From: Favolaschia claudopus
Taxonomy: Eukaryota; Basidiomycota; Agaricomycetes; Agaricales; Mycenaceae
Length of the DNA: 64,000 nucleotides
Direction of reading: 5' to 3'
Assembly (NCBI GenBank): GCA_037176885.1
Contig: JAWWNJ010000012.1
Location: forward strand, 1,240,001 to 1,304,000
The notes under the pieces are model-generated. The model searched no databases. It was not told the origin of the DNA and saw nothing but the letters and a program-made list of their open reading frames with translations. Both the position numbers and the translations under genes were made by a program. Below are positions 1 to 11,290 of this stretch, in pieces. Within the stretch, counting starts at the first letter, position 1. Each line of letters starts with the position of its first letter.

Positions 1-482
1 GACTCAGGCCTTCAATTCTTGAAACATACCAACTGGCTAGATTGACGACTGCCTATCTGTACGCATCGCCGCCGACGATTTTCAAATTGGAGAAGTTCCG
101 GTGTATGTGGCGGGAGCTGGGTGGGAGGTGTTGAGTTTTGAAAGATGTCTACTACATAATCTCCGCACAATATTTGTGAGTCTTATCATCATACTTCCTG
201 CGGAAGTTCTACCTTTGGCTGTAGATTGTGTTGTTGTTATAGACTTCGGTGTCGTCGATAGTGAGCTGTATTGCCGTGCGGGCATTGTACATAGCGGCCC
301 ATAGCAGCTCCCTGGAGCAACATCGGCCATGTAGCACAATATATTCTCCTCCGAAGCTATATCGACTACAAGCACTACAGCGAGCAATATACCCAAGCCG
401 GCGGCTACGGCCCGAGGAGTTTTTCCTGATGGAGGAAGTAGCTGCTTGTACTGGCCAGCTTACCTTCCATCAAATACTCGCA
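1..482. other. Intergenic, upstream of GST gene
   Basis: No coding exon is convincing here on either strand. It should hold the promoter and 5' UTR of the glutathione S-transferase gene that starts at 483. The open frames that cross it lack family likeness and splice logic. Confidence 0.4.
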
Positions 483-1381
483 ATGGTTCTCAAATTCTAC
501 GCTTCATCGGTCCCTATAATGGGCAGCGGCAAGGCCACCGTGGCGCTTACTCTGATAGAAAAACAAATCCCTTTCGAATTGATTTTTGTTGACCTGGATG
601 CAAAGGAGCACAAGACACCCGAATTCATGGCAATGAATCCCTTTGGTCTAGTTCCAGTCATTGTGAGCTTCCTTCGCTGATATTGCTTACTCATTACTCA
701 CTAATGATGGAATAAAGAACGATGACGGATTCGTTGTGTATGAAAGTCGGGCAATCTGCAAATATTTGGAGGAGAAATATGCGGGTCAAGGAACCTCACT
801 TCTTCCCAAAGAGCTCGAGGAACGCACCAAGGTTGAGCAAGCCATTTCTGTGGAAACCACAGCTTTCTTTCCGGCTGTCGCCAAAGCAGGCACAGAGGCA
901 TTGCTGAAACCGTGCGCTTTGCCCGATACTTATCCACTGATTAAGCCGATTTATCGATTTGTAGAAGCCGTGGTCTGCCTGTCGACCAATCCGCCCTGGA
1001 TGAAAGTCTTCAGAAGATATCAGACTGTTTAGATGCTTACGAGGTTCTACTCGCGAAACATAAGTACCTGGCTGGAGATGTTGGTGATTTCTCAAGTCAG
1101 CCGCGATTCTGCAACTGAACATGTCATATTATATAACAGGACTTCACTCTGGCCGATTTGTTCCACTATGCAGGTGCTCAATTCCTGGAGATAGCCGGAA
1201 TCGACATCGTTAAGGACAAAGGCCCTAACGTCAAGCGGTGAGAATGTCCTCTAAATTCTGAACTAATAAAGAGAAAACTGATCTGTGGAAACATTTTTGA
1301 AGCTGGTGGAGTGAGCTCTTGTCCCGGCCCACATGGGTGAAACTGTTGAAAGAGGGGATCAAGGAAACCGTGACAATCTGA
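483..1381 (+). CDS. Glutathione S-transferase (fungal phi/GTT-like), four introns
   Basis: Predicted cytosolic glutathione S-transferase, joining glutathione to electrophiles. The N-terminal thioredoxin-fold half is clear: MVLKFYASSV start, the NPFGLVPVI segment with the cis-Pro loop, and DDGFVVYESRAICKYLEEKY, whose E-S pair binds the gamma-glutamyl part of glutathione. The helical C-terminal half carries KYLAGD followed by DFTLADLFHY. Exons read 483-662, 718-911, 965-1079, 1140 to about 1238 and a last exon of about 80 nt ending in TGA at 1379-1381. Each splice restores the family sequence, for example KP|SRGLPVDQSALDES and LAGD|DFTLADL. Length of about 210 residues is normal. Exon edges were set by eye. 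No disruption is seen. The exact class is uncertain. Confidence 0.9.
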
Positions 1382-2043
1382 AGAATTTGTAGTTTCGTTT
1401 AGTAAACTCGAACCTGAGAGTTCGGTATATGAACAAATCACTTTGCAAGACTATTCAAGTCTCCGTTGAACAATTTGCTTTGTATCAACCGTGACTTCGT
1501 ATCCCCTGCTTTTATTAGCTAGTAGTCAACGAGCAGTCAATAAACTATAGAAACCTTACTGCTTTAAGGTCAAATTTCCGCTCTTTGATACATAGACCAA
1601 AAGCACGCACAGTGGCAACTGAGAATTCATAGGCAAGTTGCAGCAAGAAACGTGTGGCTCACCGAGGGCCCCCAGCTACCTCCCCAAAGGTCCGTCCGCC
1701 GAAATGGGCAGATTTACCCTATCTTTTGACATTGATGGTGGTCTGGAGGGCCCAAAAAACCCGATTTTTCTCCCAAATCCCGGAATCAGCTTAGTTCAGG
1801 CCTGCTGCTCCGCTGGAGATAGTCAGGATCCTGCTCAGATTGCTAGTTCGCGAGATAGCCCTCTGAAATTGACCCCAGATTTACCCTATCGGGCGAGGGA
1901 GCGTCCGGGCCCTCGTCGCGGTAACGGTCGGGAAAGTCGGGAAACACAGCCTTTGATCATGATCACCGATCATGATTTGGCGGAGTCTTTGTCTTTCAGC
2001 TTTCTCTTTCATCGACGATCTAACACTAGCCACTGGCTTCAAG
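1382..2043. other. Intergenic between GST and F-box gene
   Basis: No gene is supported. The stretch has two copies of the 15-mer cagatttaccctatc, near 1704 and 1877, and a GATCATGATC palindrome near 1958 followed closely by another GATCATGA. These may be promoter elements of the F-box gene starting at 2044 or remains of a short repeat. Confidence 0.3.
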
Positions 2044-4085
2044 ATGGACTCAGATTTAGAGCCTGAATCGACATACATGACAGCAAACGAACTCGATTCA
2101 GCTTCATTTGAATCATATCTGGAAAACAGCTCGTCGTTGACCCCGATCGATTGGGAGCTGTAAGTTTGTCGCAGCTCTGCTCAATCCGACTCGGATATGT
2201 TACGAGCCAGTTTAATGCTTATTCTCAAAACTCTCGCCAGTGCCGACGACCTTTTACGTGATACTAAACAAGGGGTGACGCGGTTAGCGACTCCCGCCCC
2301 AGAATCCATGCCTGTGCCGAAATGGGCTTGGACGTGAGTGTCGGTTGCTGCGAAGATGATATAGGTGCGCTAAAGGATCCAACAGATCGAGTTGGACGGG
2401 GGACAGTCCTCCCTGTGTCTTTCCGAAGGAAGGGCCAGAATCAATCAACATCCCAGAACAGAGGTATGATCTAGTTTCAACTATGATGTGCTCGTACACT
2501 TCTGATTAACGCGATCTTCAGCATCGAAGACGAGCAACATTGCAGGCACTGGGAAGAACTCTGCGCTGAACTGATAAGTGATGGGGGTCTGCAGCTCAAA
2601 ACAGAGCTACTGACTCGGAGGCGTGTGCGTCATAGACGACCACCTGGTCCACGGGGCCCCCTGGCCTTCAACGCTGCTCAAGTAATCCCGGATCTTGAGC
2701 CGCTACAGAAAAGCGCACAAAAAGCACCGTTCAAAGGCTCAGCTCCTAGAAAGATTGCTCTCGAAATTACGCAGGGTATTACTATAACCTCACCAGCCTA
2801 TATATCTACACCTATCCGTCGCGTTCCGGACGATATTCTGGCGGAAATCTTCGCCGCACTCTCCTTCAAAGCACCAAATCGCGTAGGGACACCAGATGGA
2901 CTACTCGTGACGCAGGTTTGCTCCCACTGGAGAAACGTTGCTCTCAACAATCCTCGCGTTTGGTCGTCGTTTATTTTCCGCCTTAGCGGAAAGGAAGACT
3001 CGCTTCGGCATTTGGAACTCACTCTTGAGCGATGCAAAGCAGCACCCCTGTTCGTTGCCGTTGTGAACGATCTGACAGAAACAGACGATATAGCAAATGC
3101 GAGGCGGAAAATTGCGCTGCTCGCCCAGCACGCGGAGAGCATTGTCCATTTGCGGTTCCAGGGCACAGGCCAACACATGTTGCCTGCACAGTTCCCAGAG
3201 TTCGCTGCCTTCCGGGGCCGCTTTCTGCATCTACAGCTTCTGGAGTTCACTTATTTTTGGCGTGTGTTCGGCGACATATTCTCGGGCGCACCTCGTCTTC
3301 GTTTTCTCGAAGTTTCGAGCAGTTCAGATGTGATGGAGATGAAAACTGTGATTCAGCAACTCGAGGGTATCAGATGTGCAACCTCCACGAGCGGCTATCA
3401 TCTTCGCCGGGCGCAGAGCCTGGATTCGTTGGTGAGTATTCAAACTCAGCCAGCGCAGCCTGTACGTGTTGCGATCGAACCCCGTGCGCTTCAGCGGTTG
3501 AAGAACTGGCGCATTGAGTTTTCCCAGCCATGCCTCGCTGACGATTCCCCCGTTATCCATGTCCAATCCCTTCACCTCCCAAACACAGTCTCCAGTTTCT
3601 TCTCCAGGTTTCGGACGCCCGCGTTGCGCACGCTGCACATCATCGGACTGACATCCGTACAAGGCCTGATCAATCTATTCAGGCAGTCTGGATGCGAAGT
3701 CACCGCATTGGTTCTCGAAAAGTCATCTTTAACAGCACAGGAGCTTATTGAGCTCCTCGCTGCGATGCCGGGGCTTGAGAAGCTGGCTATCATATCTGGA
3801 AGAGAAGACCTTCTCGGCGACGATGTTGTTCGAGCATTGAGGCTTTGCTCTGAAACGACGCTAATTCCTTGTTTGACGGACTTGTGGATCGATGGAAGAT
3901 ACAAGATCACCACAAACTCTCTGCTCAACCTACTGGTGGATCGAGCTGTTCGTCAGTCTCATAATGTCGCGCTTCGCAGGGTTGATGTGCGGTTGCGTGA
4001 TAGGGTCGTCGGCGAGCACGAGGTAGAGTTTTTGCGTGGGCTGAAGGAGGACTGGGACGTGAGCTTTACCGGGGAGAAGAAATAA
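2044..4085 (+). CDS. F-box protein with LRR-like C-terminus (copy 1)
   Basis: Predicted F-box protein, the substrate adaptor of an SCF ubiquitin ligase. The F-box reads PIRRVPDDILAEIF and continues through VCSHWRNVALNNPRVW. After it comes a long leucine-rich scaffold with no recognised ligand. The large final exon is open from about 2522 to TAA/stop at 4085. It has no early ATG, so I infer short 5' exons: ATG at 2044 (MDSDLEPESTYM), donor GTAAGT at 2160, then exons near 2241-2333 and 2376-2462, joining at 2522. This gives about 600 residues. It lies directly before a tandem paralogue at 4503 and matches the minus-strand gene ending at 56553 along most of its length. The 42-bp second intron is the weakest part of the model. 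Confidence 0.75.
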
Positions 4086-4502
4086 ATGTAGTTCAATGTC
4101 GAACTTGCCGACCCTCAGTTCACTGTATACTACTAGCCAGTGTATAGTATAGCCCATTGCACTGTAGTACAAATGATCTACTAGTAGAAATACTCATGCT
4201 TTCACTTTTCGTTTACATAGTACTGTAACTTGAAATCTTTCATTGGTTTTTTATTCTGCAAGCAAAAATCGGGAGTAGAGTATACTCTAGTTTTTGAGAA
4301 GCTCTGCACTTGCTCTGCACCGGAATCCACGTTCGCGTTGAACATGGGCCGCGGTCTGCCGCGGCATGAGGACCGACTTGATTGGCCATCACACGCCATC
4401 AGTCACGCAGTGACAATGGATGTGACAGTGCGTTGTTCACACGCCTTCACACGTCGTCCTCGTCGTCGACCTCGAATTTGCCTCGAAGACTTGCTGCACA
4501 CC

Positions 4503-6203
4503 ATGGACAACGAGTGGATCCCTCCCCGCCGCCGCCGCCACTTCCCCATCATCAACCCCAATCGTTATCATAGGCGGTGCCAACGCACGCCTACTCAAGC
4601 TTTCCAGGATGCCTTTGATCCCGAGATATCGCTGTTAGAGCCGGGATCGCCTTTCCAGTCGTCTGATAACGAGTTTACGTGCGTCGTAGCGAACTATACA
4701 AGTGTAATTGCTCACATCAACCCCAGGATTGACCACAGCGAGGGCCATGTTCGTTTCCAAGAGATGCGCGCCAAATCGGTTGCTCGCTTTTCTGCAATTT
4801 CATCGCAACTGAAAACTCTGCATACTATCCACATTGTTGCGACGGCTCGTATCCTCCCATTGACATCGAAATCGATTCGGCGTTGTACCCGGAGGACCCG
4901 AGAGAGTTCGGTGCAGTCGGTTTATCCCACTTCCCCACCGGTTCATCGCCTACCTGACGAGATTCTCGCCGAGATTTTCACATTAACAAAGTCTAGCGGT
5001 CCCGATAGAGTAGGCAACTCGTTCATCTGGCTCCTGTCGACTGTTTGTGCCCGATGGAGGGACGTAGCATGCGGCTGTTCCCGTCTGTGGTCTACCTTTG
5101 CTTTCGCTCTTTCAGGTAAACAAGGCAGCGTCAATCTCCTCAAAAGCACTCTTGACCGATGCAGATCTGCGGATATCTCGGTCGACGTTGCCAATGATCT
5201 TCGGGGTATAGTGTCAAAAGTTCAGGAACAGAGAGCCGTGCGCAAGATTGAAATGCTGGCTGCGTCTGCCCAGAGCATAGTGAAACTCCGGTTCGAGGGT
5301 CCCGAAGGTTCTTTTGACCTCTCTTCGTCGTTTAGCGGCTTTCGTGGCCGCCTTCCCCGCCTCGAAGTGTTCGGATTCACCCACTCTTGGCGTGCATTTG
5401 GACAATCATTCTTTGACGCACCGAAGCTTCACACGCTGATCATGCCAAGCAGCTTCGAAGGCCTCGAAATGCGTGCCACCCTCCCCATCGCCCAGATCCA
5501 ACAGATCGGTTTCGGCTTCTCTACGAGTGGCTACCACCTCGTCCCCTTCGACAACCTCACCTCGATGGTGAGCATCCAGACATATGCCTCGCATCCAGTG
5601 GCTCTAGCCATTGCGCCCCCATCGGCACTGCGGAACCTGTCAACATGGCAGGTCGAATTTCCACTACCAGAGACCCTACCACAAACTCCGCTGCGGCACA
5701 GCGATGTCCACTTTTTCGCCCGATTCATCACACCTGCGCTCCGTGTCCTTCACGTCCGGCGCCTCACCTCCATCCACGGCATCCTCGATCTGTGCCGCGT
5801 CTCCGAATGCGAGCTGCACTCGCTCGTGCTCGAAGATCTGCTCGTCAGCACGGACGACTTGGTGCGTCTGCTCACGAAACTCCCGTCGTTGCAGAGCCTG
5901 GGGATCTTTGCTGGCGGGCTAGACTTGCTCAACGAGCAGCTGTTCGATGCCCTTGCGCTCAGAGACGACCCGGGCAAGGCGAATATCATGCCGTTGTTGA
6001 CCGAGTTTCTCGTCGATGGGTCGTACTACTGTGAGACGGGCTCGCTGGTTACGATGCTTGAGAGCCGTACCGCTGGTTTGTCCTCGTCGGCTTCGAGCAC
6101 GATGTATCTGAAGACGGCGGATATTGGCATGGCGGGCGAGCGTATGGTCCGGCGGCTCAAGTTTGCCTTTTCGGTCAACGCGGGGCTCGATTCGCAATTG
6201 TGA
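4503..6203 (+). CDS. F-box protein with LRR-like C-terminus (copy 2)
   Basis: A tandem paralogue of the gene just upstream. The F-box reads VHRLPDEILAEIF, followed by VCARWRDVACGCSRLW, then FALSGKQGSVNLLKSTLDRC, which matches copy 1 (LSGKEDSLRHLELTLERC). The C-terminal scaffold keeps the family marks GYHL and VSIQT. The frame is open from 4230, but MDNEWIPPRRRR at 4503 is the start that best resembles the sister gene. About 60 codons before the F-box, a second frame also looks coding (DIEIDSALYPEDPREFG), so an intron or an old frameshift near 4800-4940 is possible. Predicted role: SCF substrate adaptor, target unknown. Confidence 0.7.
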   Translation: MDNEWIPPRRRRHFPIINPNRYHRRCQRTPTQAFQDAFDPEISLLEPGSPFQSSDNEFTCVVANYTSVIAHINPRIDHSEGHVRFQEMRAKSVARFSAISSQLKTLHTIHIVATARILPLTSKSIRRCTRRTRESSVQSVYPTSPPVHRLPDEILAEIFTLTKSSGPDRVGNSFIWLLSTVCARWRDVACGCSRLWSTFAFALSGKQGSVNLLKSTLDRCRSADISVDVANDLRGIVSKVQEQRAVRKIEMLAASAQSIVKLRFEGPEGSFDLSSSFSGFRGRLPRLEVFGFTHSWRAFGQSFFDAPKLHTLIMPSSFEGLEMRATLPIAQIQQIGFGFSTSGYHLVPFDNLTSMVSIQTYASHPVALAIAPPSALRNLSTWQVEFPLPETLPQTPLRHSDVHFFARFITPALRVLHVRRLTSIHGILDLCRVSECELHSLVLEDLLVSTDDLVRLLTKLPSLQSLGIFAGGLDLLNEQLFDALALRDDPGKANIMPLLTEFLVDGSYYCETGSLVTMLESRTAGLSSSASSTMYLKTADIGMAGERMVRRLKFAFSVNAGLDSQL

Positions 6204-6573
6204 TTTCTCGTTTGAATATTTAGGACGGATGGGTTGTAGATGGCGATATCTGTAGCTTGTATCAGGATTGAATGTATGTATGTATTCGTGCACGCCCTTT
6301 ATGTATCTAAATTTCTCTCGTCGATTCGGATTTCGACATGGCAACATGAATATAAATTATGTATCCTATAACCAGATGGTAGAGTTGGAACAATACAGAT
6401 ACAACAGACTGCAGTGAACCATTAGCCGCTCCAAAGAGACTTGAAGGTTCATCTCCAAGGAACGGCCGAGCGCGACAGGGTGCTAACTGGACATTCACGG
6501 CGAAGAACCGTCTGGGATAAACAACGCATCGTACTTGTCTAGACAAGACCATGAATGACGGTCTATCAATCGA
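6204..6573. other. Convergent intergenic stretch
   Basis: This is the shared 3' flank of the F-box gene (+) and the mannosyltransferase gene (-). I see no gene or repeat in it, and expect 3' UTRs. Confidence 0.35.
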
Positions 6574-8612
6574 TCAGCGTTGCTCAAAGCAAAGTGACAA
6601 CGAGGGAATGGAACGCGCACCGAAGCTATCGGTTACATTACACTCGCATCGTCCCCTCGAATGTGAGGGACCGGAGGGACAATGTGTGATCGGTACATGT
6701 CGGTACCCTAGAGTATGTTCCGCTACAGGTCAACAGGATGAAGGTTTTACGGAGGGAGCACGTATCATACCGATTTCGTTGAAGAAGTGCTGCATGGCCA
6801 TGGAGCTTCAACAGGAGGAAAGACTGACAACATGAAGTAGTGATAACGTACAATCTGGTCCTTGCGTGCAAACAGAGCGGCGCCGAAGGTATGCAAGATG
6901 GCATCTCCCCAACGCTGTAAATCACGGAATCATAATTCACGACATGGTTGGATGGCGGCCAGCTGTAAAACATACCGAATAATAAAATCCCTGAAGGTTC
7001 ATTAGTAAGCGCGACAGCATAAACATAGACGAACGTATCATACGCCTTTGGAATCCATAAAATCGAAGAATTTTAGGTACGCATCGCTGCGCCACAGATC
7101 GAACGAAGCGATCTCAAAATTGCTCCAGACTTGCAAGGCTGCATTCAGTGAATCTGCAAGTCAGAGAAAGAAAGAACGTATCATACAATGGCAGCCGTTG
7201 TATGTGTATGTATCTCTTGCCCGGTCCACGAGCATGCTGAATGCGTTGTCGGGTGATATCAGGTGCGGATGTGTTTCCTTGAACTCTAGTTTGAGGAAGG
7301 TGAGCGGTAATATATAGCTCAGAGCAGGAGGTTTGAGAGATTTATTTACCTAAGACTGCGGGCCAAAGTCCTTTGATGGTTTTCTCGTTTTCTGGAAGTG
7401 CGACAGTGAAAGCTGAAGCAGAGTGTATTGGATGAGTCCGGTCATTGTCGGACCATCCATTGACCCACCATATTTCTTGTCCTCGCCTTCCATGAAGAGA
7501 AAGGGATCGAATTCAATATCGCAGTAGAATTGTACGTCCGGCCTGTTCAGGGTGAATATGCGGCTCCTTGAATTGGTTAGATAGAAAAGCTACACATACT
7601 CGACTCTGAATATATATTCATGAATATAAGGACGCGGAACTTGAAGATTACAGAACTCGTACCTCCAATAGTACTTATACTGCTGCAAGAGTGGATGTCT
7701 GAAAAAGAACTACACTTGAAGTGAGATCTAGGGACAGTATAGAGACCCGAGAAAAAGAAACGTACTCCGGACTGAAAACGACACATGTTTCGGTATCTGC
7801 AATGGGAGTCAGCACATGGGTACACAAAACTATAATAGCGTTTATGTTCACGAAACACTGTCTGTAGTTTTCGCTAAGTGCTGCGTCCAGGCAGGGAATG
7901 AGAATCGTATTTACGTCCATAAAATAGAGGACCCATGGCCTGTCGTGCCGCTGAAGCTTTGGATTCGTCTATCCACGAAGGCTGAAACCAGTGTTCGTGC
8001 GGTATCAGCCCAAATTGAACTTGAGCCGAAGTCGCTGCTGAAACTTGTCTGGGAAGATTGAATGAGGGAAGCTGTCGTTCAGGATGCGAATGAATATCCT
8101 TACTCCTTGAAGTCGTCGGTAAAGAGGACCTCGTTTAGAAAGACGTAGGGATAACCATAGTTGCCGTTGAATCTCCTTTCAAAACGCGCCATACTGGCTA
8201 GGACCTCTCGCAGTTCTCGATTTCGTGCTGAACCACAAAAAGAGTAAGGCGTAAGTTCGGGACTGTGAGATCCGCAGCTGAATAAGAACCTAGGATTACA
8301 ATGACTGCGGAGGCTCTTTGCGTTGAGTTCGCAGTCCCGTAGTATTTTTCAGGTATGGGTGTCTTGTAGGGCGGTTCCTGCCACGAGCTAGACCGAATCG
8401 GACGCCGCGAAAGACCCTCACGTTCGCGTGTGTGTACAGATGCATTCAAATAATAGACGGAGAACTAGCAAAAAAATCTTGAAAATGAGAGGAGAAAGGG
8501 CTAAAATGCGGAAGAAACCCACCGCAATAATGATAGCAATAAGTATGTATAGAAAGTAAGGTGACCCTCTCGGTGGCCTGGGGGGACGTGTGACGTGTGA
8601 CGTCACACGCGC
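6574..8612 (-). CDS. KTR/KRE2-type alpha-1,2-mannosyltransferase, micro-exon rich
   Basis: Golgi type II glycosyltransferase of the KTR/KRE2/MNT1 family (GT15), which adds alpha-1,2-mannose to glycoproteins. Pieces recovered across more than ten exons read in order: membrane anchor SPYFLYILIAIIIA; SAVIVILARNRELREVL; FNGNYGYPYVFLNEVLF; PHEHWFQPSWIDESKA; YRNMCRFQSG|FFFRHPLLQQYKYYW; RVEPDVQFYCDIEFDPF, which contains the metal-binding EPD motif; ENEKTIKGLWPAVL; VWSNFEIASFDLWRSDAY; GFYYS|RWGDAILH; HFFNEIG|YRHVPITHCPSG and a Cys-containing tail. Three exons are tiny: 7600-7605 (6 nt), 6976-6990 (15 nt) and 6771-6789 (19 nt). The stop is at 6574-6576. The start codon is not settled: no in-frame ATG follows the stop upstream of the anchor exon, so an extra 5' exon likely lies beyond 8612. 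Confidence 0.85.
8595..8608. promoter_or_regulatory. 14-bp palindrome with a perfect CRE core (TGACGTCA)
   Basis: GTGTGACGTCACAC reads the same on both strands, with the CREB/ATF half-sites at 8598-8605. A further TGACGTG lies just left of it at 8591. It sits at the 5' edge of the mannosyltransferase gene, between two divergent genes. A bZIP factor site is the natural reading. It could instead lie in the first exon or intron. Confidence 0.45.
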
Positions 8613-8992
8613 CAAACGTTACCCGCTGGTGACCCCGCTCCGCCTCCTTCCTCTTTAGGTCGATTACCCTTTTTGAACGCTCGTTCGAACAAAACGAAGA
8701 CTCCGGGACCTCGATCGAAGACGTCTTCGATTGCGGGTCCCGCTTCTACATTGCCTCTCGTTTCTTTGGGGTCCGGTCTTGCCTCCTCGTCAGAAATCAT
8801 TGCGTCTACCTCAGCGGTTTGTCTCAATGCATTGCTTTGCTTCCTCTTGCTATGCGTCTCATTTGTCTGAATTTGAATCTTTCGGAATGTCTGTATTTTT
8901 TCCTCCGCTCCGCTCAAGCATAAATAGGTAGGACACCGTCTGTCTGTCAGACTCTGTCGTCTTTGTTTTTTCACTCCACCTTGGTCTGCCCG
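8613..8992. other. Divergent intergenic region
   Basis: Shared upstream region of the mannosyltransferase (-) and the hypothetical gene (+). It probably holds the missing first exon of the former. A minus-strand open frame runs through it but resembles no family and is likely not translated as such. Confidence 0.35.
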
Positions 8993-10725
8993 ATGTCGTT
9001 CATTGATCAGTATGCGCCGCCGCGGCGTCGTTACCTTATATCTGAGCTGTAAGTGCTTTCCTGAAACCAATACCTTTGTTCGGAGACGAAATTGATCTCG
9101 CATCTCTTGTAGCGAACATCTGTCTAGAACTGAACTCGTCAACTTGGTAATGCAAGAGCCTCTGAAATGGCCGAAGGACGTCAAAGGCACGTTTTCGAAA
9201 TACAAGACCAACATGCCGGACATGCGATGGGCTTTGTCTACCTGTGAATTTACCACAGATTGGCCTCTGCCCATGCCATCTTCCTCGTCCGCTCATCCCA
9301 AGGATTTATTTCCAACCGAAGCATTGATTCAACCCTCTACTGGTACCCAGTAATCACTATGATAACTTGTCTTCCACTCATCTTGTTTCCAGGAATTCAA
9401 ATGAACACGGACACGGAATCCAATCCCATTTCTCCTCCTTCGGTACCGAATACACAAGCACCACTGGCATCAACGGAGGACAGTAAGCCTGTCTTTGAAA
9501 CCTTGATTAATTTGTTGTTCTTACTGGTCCGTTCTCGCAAAGGGCTTACAAGTACTGTCCCCGGATCGATGGTAATCAACGCACCGTTACTGCCTGACGG
9601 ATCATCCAGAGGTTTGTGTTTTCCTCTTTGGACTGAGATTGTTCGTGAATTAACGATATTTCCCCGCAGTTCGCTCGCTGGTCCTTCTCATCACGGACAC
9701 TCGAAATATTTTCAATATAGAGAAAGCATCGCAGCAAATCTCGGTACCGGTAGTTAGTTTGGATGGCTGCAAGCCCGGAGAATGTAGAGTTGACGCGAAA
9801 GAGGTTGTGGCCGGATTGCAAGCTTCCATCTGCGCATTTCAGGGTGAGTGCTCTATTGTAGGTACATTACCCGAATTCAGAGTTTTCTCTCGTTATTAGG
9901 GTCGGCAAGACTCGGTACTCCAAACGAAGATGATCCAGAGTACATAAAACTCTTTGGAACAGTGAGAAATGGGGAGCTAGAGTTGTCTGATGACAATGTT
10001 CATCTTCTTGTTCCCGCGAACGGCAAGCTTAATTTCAGAATCGCAAGACTTGAGGTCCGTTTGGCTCCCTTCACTTTGTTTATTGCTTGTGTCTGATTTC
10101 GCTTCTTCCTAGATTCCAAAGCAAGAAGTCGAAGTAAATCCCCCGCCCTCACGCAGCAAGTGGGTTGAACTCCAAGACCACATCAAACAGCAAGCCCGAT
10201 TGTCGCCTTCACCAGCTGCGACCAAGGTTCGCCGCACCCCTCAGCCGCTCACGACTGCAGAAGAAAATTGGCTCACGGATCGGGCAACTGAAATGGACGG
10301 ATACACGACCTTTTTACAAAACCAGAATCGCCGGCTCGACAATCGTGAGCGCGTGAAACATTGGAATTTTGCGGCACAATTCTCGGAGAAGTACTTTGCA
10401 AAGAATTGGCCCCCAGATATCGCCCGCCCGGTGCGTCTTTTACCTTCCTATCACCGAAAAACTCATAATTCGGCTCCAGGAAAGGAAAACAATTCGTAAA
10501 CAAGACATAGAAACTATCTTGCGCATGAAAACAACTGCTCTTGCTCAGGCAATCAATATGTCTCGCATTTTGGGCATTTATTATGCGGGTCCCGTTAAAT
10601 CTGGAGCGGTGGTCAAGGCTGTTGAAGGAGGTATCGATAGCTCTGAAATCGTTGGTTCCGGTTCAGATGCTCTGGCGAAGTTTCTCGTCAAATGGGAGAA
10701 GGATCACCCTGGCGGTCCCGCATAG
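8993..10725 (+). CDS. Hypothetical protein, multi-exon
   Basis: I do not recognise the family. A start at 8993 (MSFIDQYAPPRRRYLISEL) is followed by a good donor GTAAGT at 9049 and an acceptor at 9112. Exon 2 (9113-9345) gives LSRTELVNLVMQEPLKWPKD. More exons follow around 9394-9481, 9550-9610, 9670-9845, 9900-10050 and 10115-10434. The last exon, ending in TAG at 10723-10725, contains TTALAQAINMSRILGIYY. The middle is Ser/Pro-rich and probably disordered. A basic, Trp-containing segment with LTTAEENWLTDRATEMDGY looks helical. Splice sites in the middle are uncertain. Its neighbour downstream is the Crypton recombinase gene, facing it, but nothing shows a joint function. Confidence 0.5.
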
Positions 10726-11290
10726 TTGTTTCATTCACTCTATTTTGTAATATATTGGCCAAATACACGAGATTGGTCCTTGATTTATGGCTCGAGAGCT
10801 CTAATAAATCTCTCTAAAGAACGGGAAGGGAAGAAGAAAATTGATTCTCGAACGGGAATGCCTTTAGTACCGTAATTTGGTACGACGAACAATGTTGCGG
10901 CGCGTACTCTTGCCAACGAGAACTTATGAACAGCAAATTTGTTGGAGAAGGTAAGCTTGCATAGTAAGCTAAAGCTTTTTACTTCCATACTGGTCTTGAA
11001 AAAATTTGCCTGCACGTACTTCGAAGGTCAAATGATAGGACGTAAATTAATTTTGTGTCAGGTTTGAGGATGGATTGCTGAATTTCTCCCAAAGTCCTCA
11101 TTCAGATTGAGCGCATTTACGAAGAGAATCATAGCAATCCGACCCATGCTCAAATCATTGCAGAGGGCTTAATTAAATATGAGCTGTAACCCGAATGTTA
11201 AACTGATGATGCACACACTTCCCGCTTCTGTTACCAGATTCTCAAAAAGATGCAGAATGAACAAGACTTGAAAGGTCATTACATTAACAG
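10726..11290. other. Convergent intergenic stretch beside the Crypton
   Basis: No full gene. A short plus-strand piece around 11108-11188 reads NPTHAQIIAEGLIKYEL and then a stop. It looks coding-like but has no start or partner exon that I can find. The 3' end of the Crypton element must lie here, but no diagnostic terminal sequence is visible. Confidence 0.3.

Noticed and set aside
1638..2066. 142-residue plus-strand frame before the first F-box gene
   Set aside because: Low-complexity reading through a stretch with repeated cagatttaccctatc; the F-box gene start at 2044 lies in another frame.
8603..9274. 223-residue minus-strand open frame upstream of the mannosyltransferase
   Set aside because: It covers the first exons of the plus-strand gene at 8993, and its sequence resembles nothing. 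Part of it may serve as a 5' exon of the mannosyltransferase, but not as a gene.
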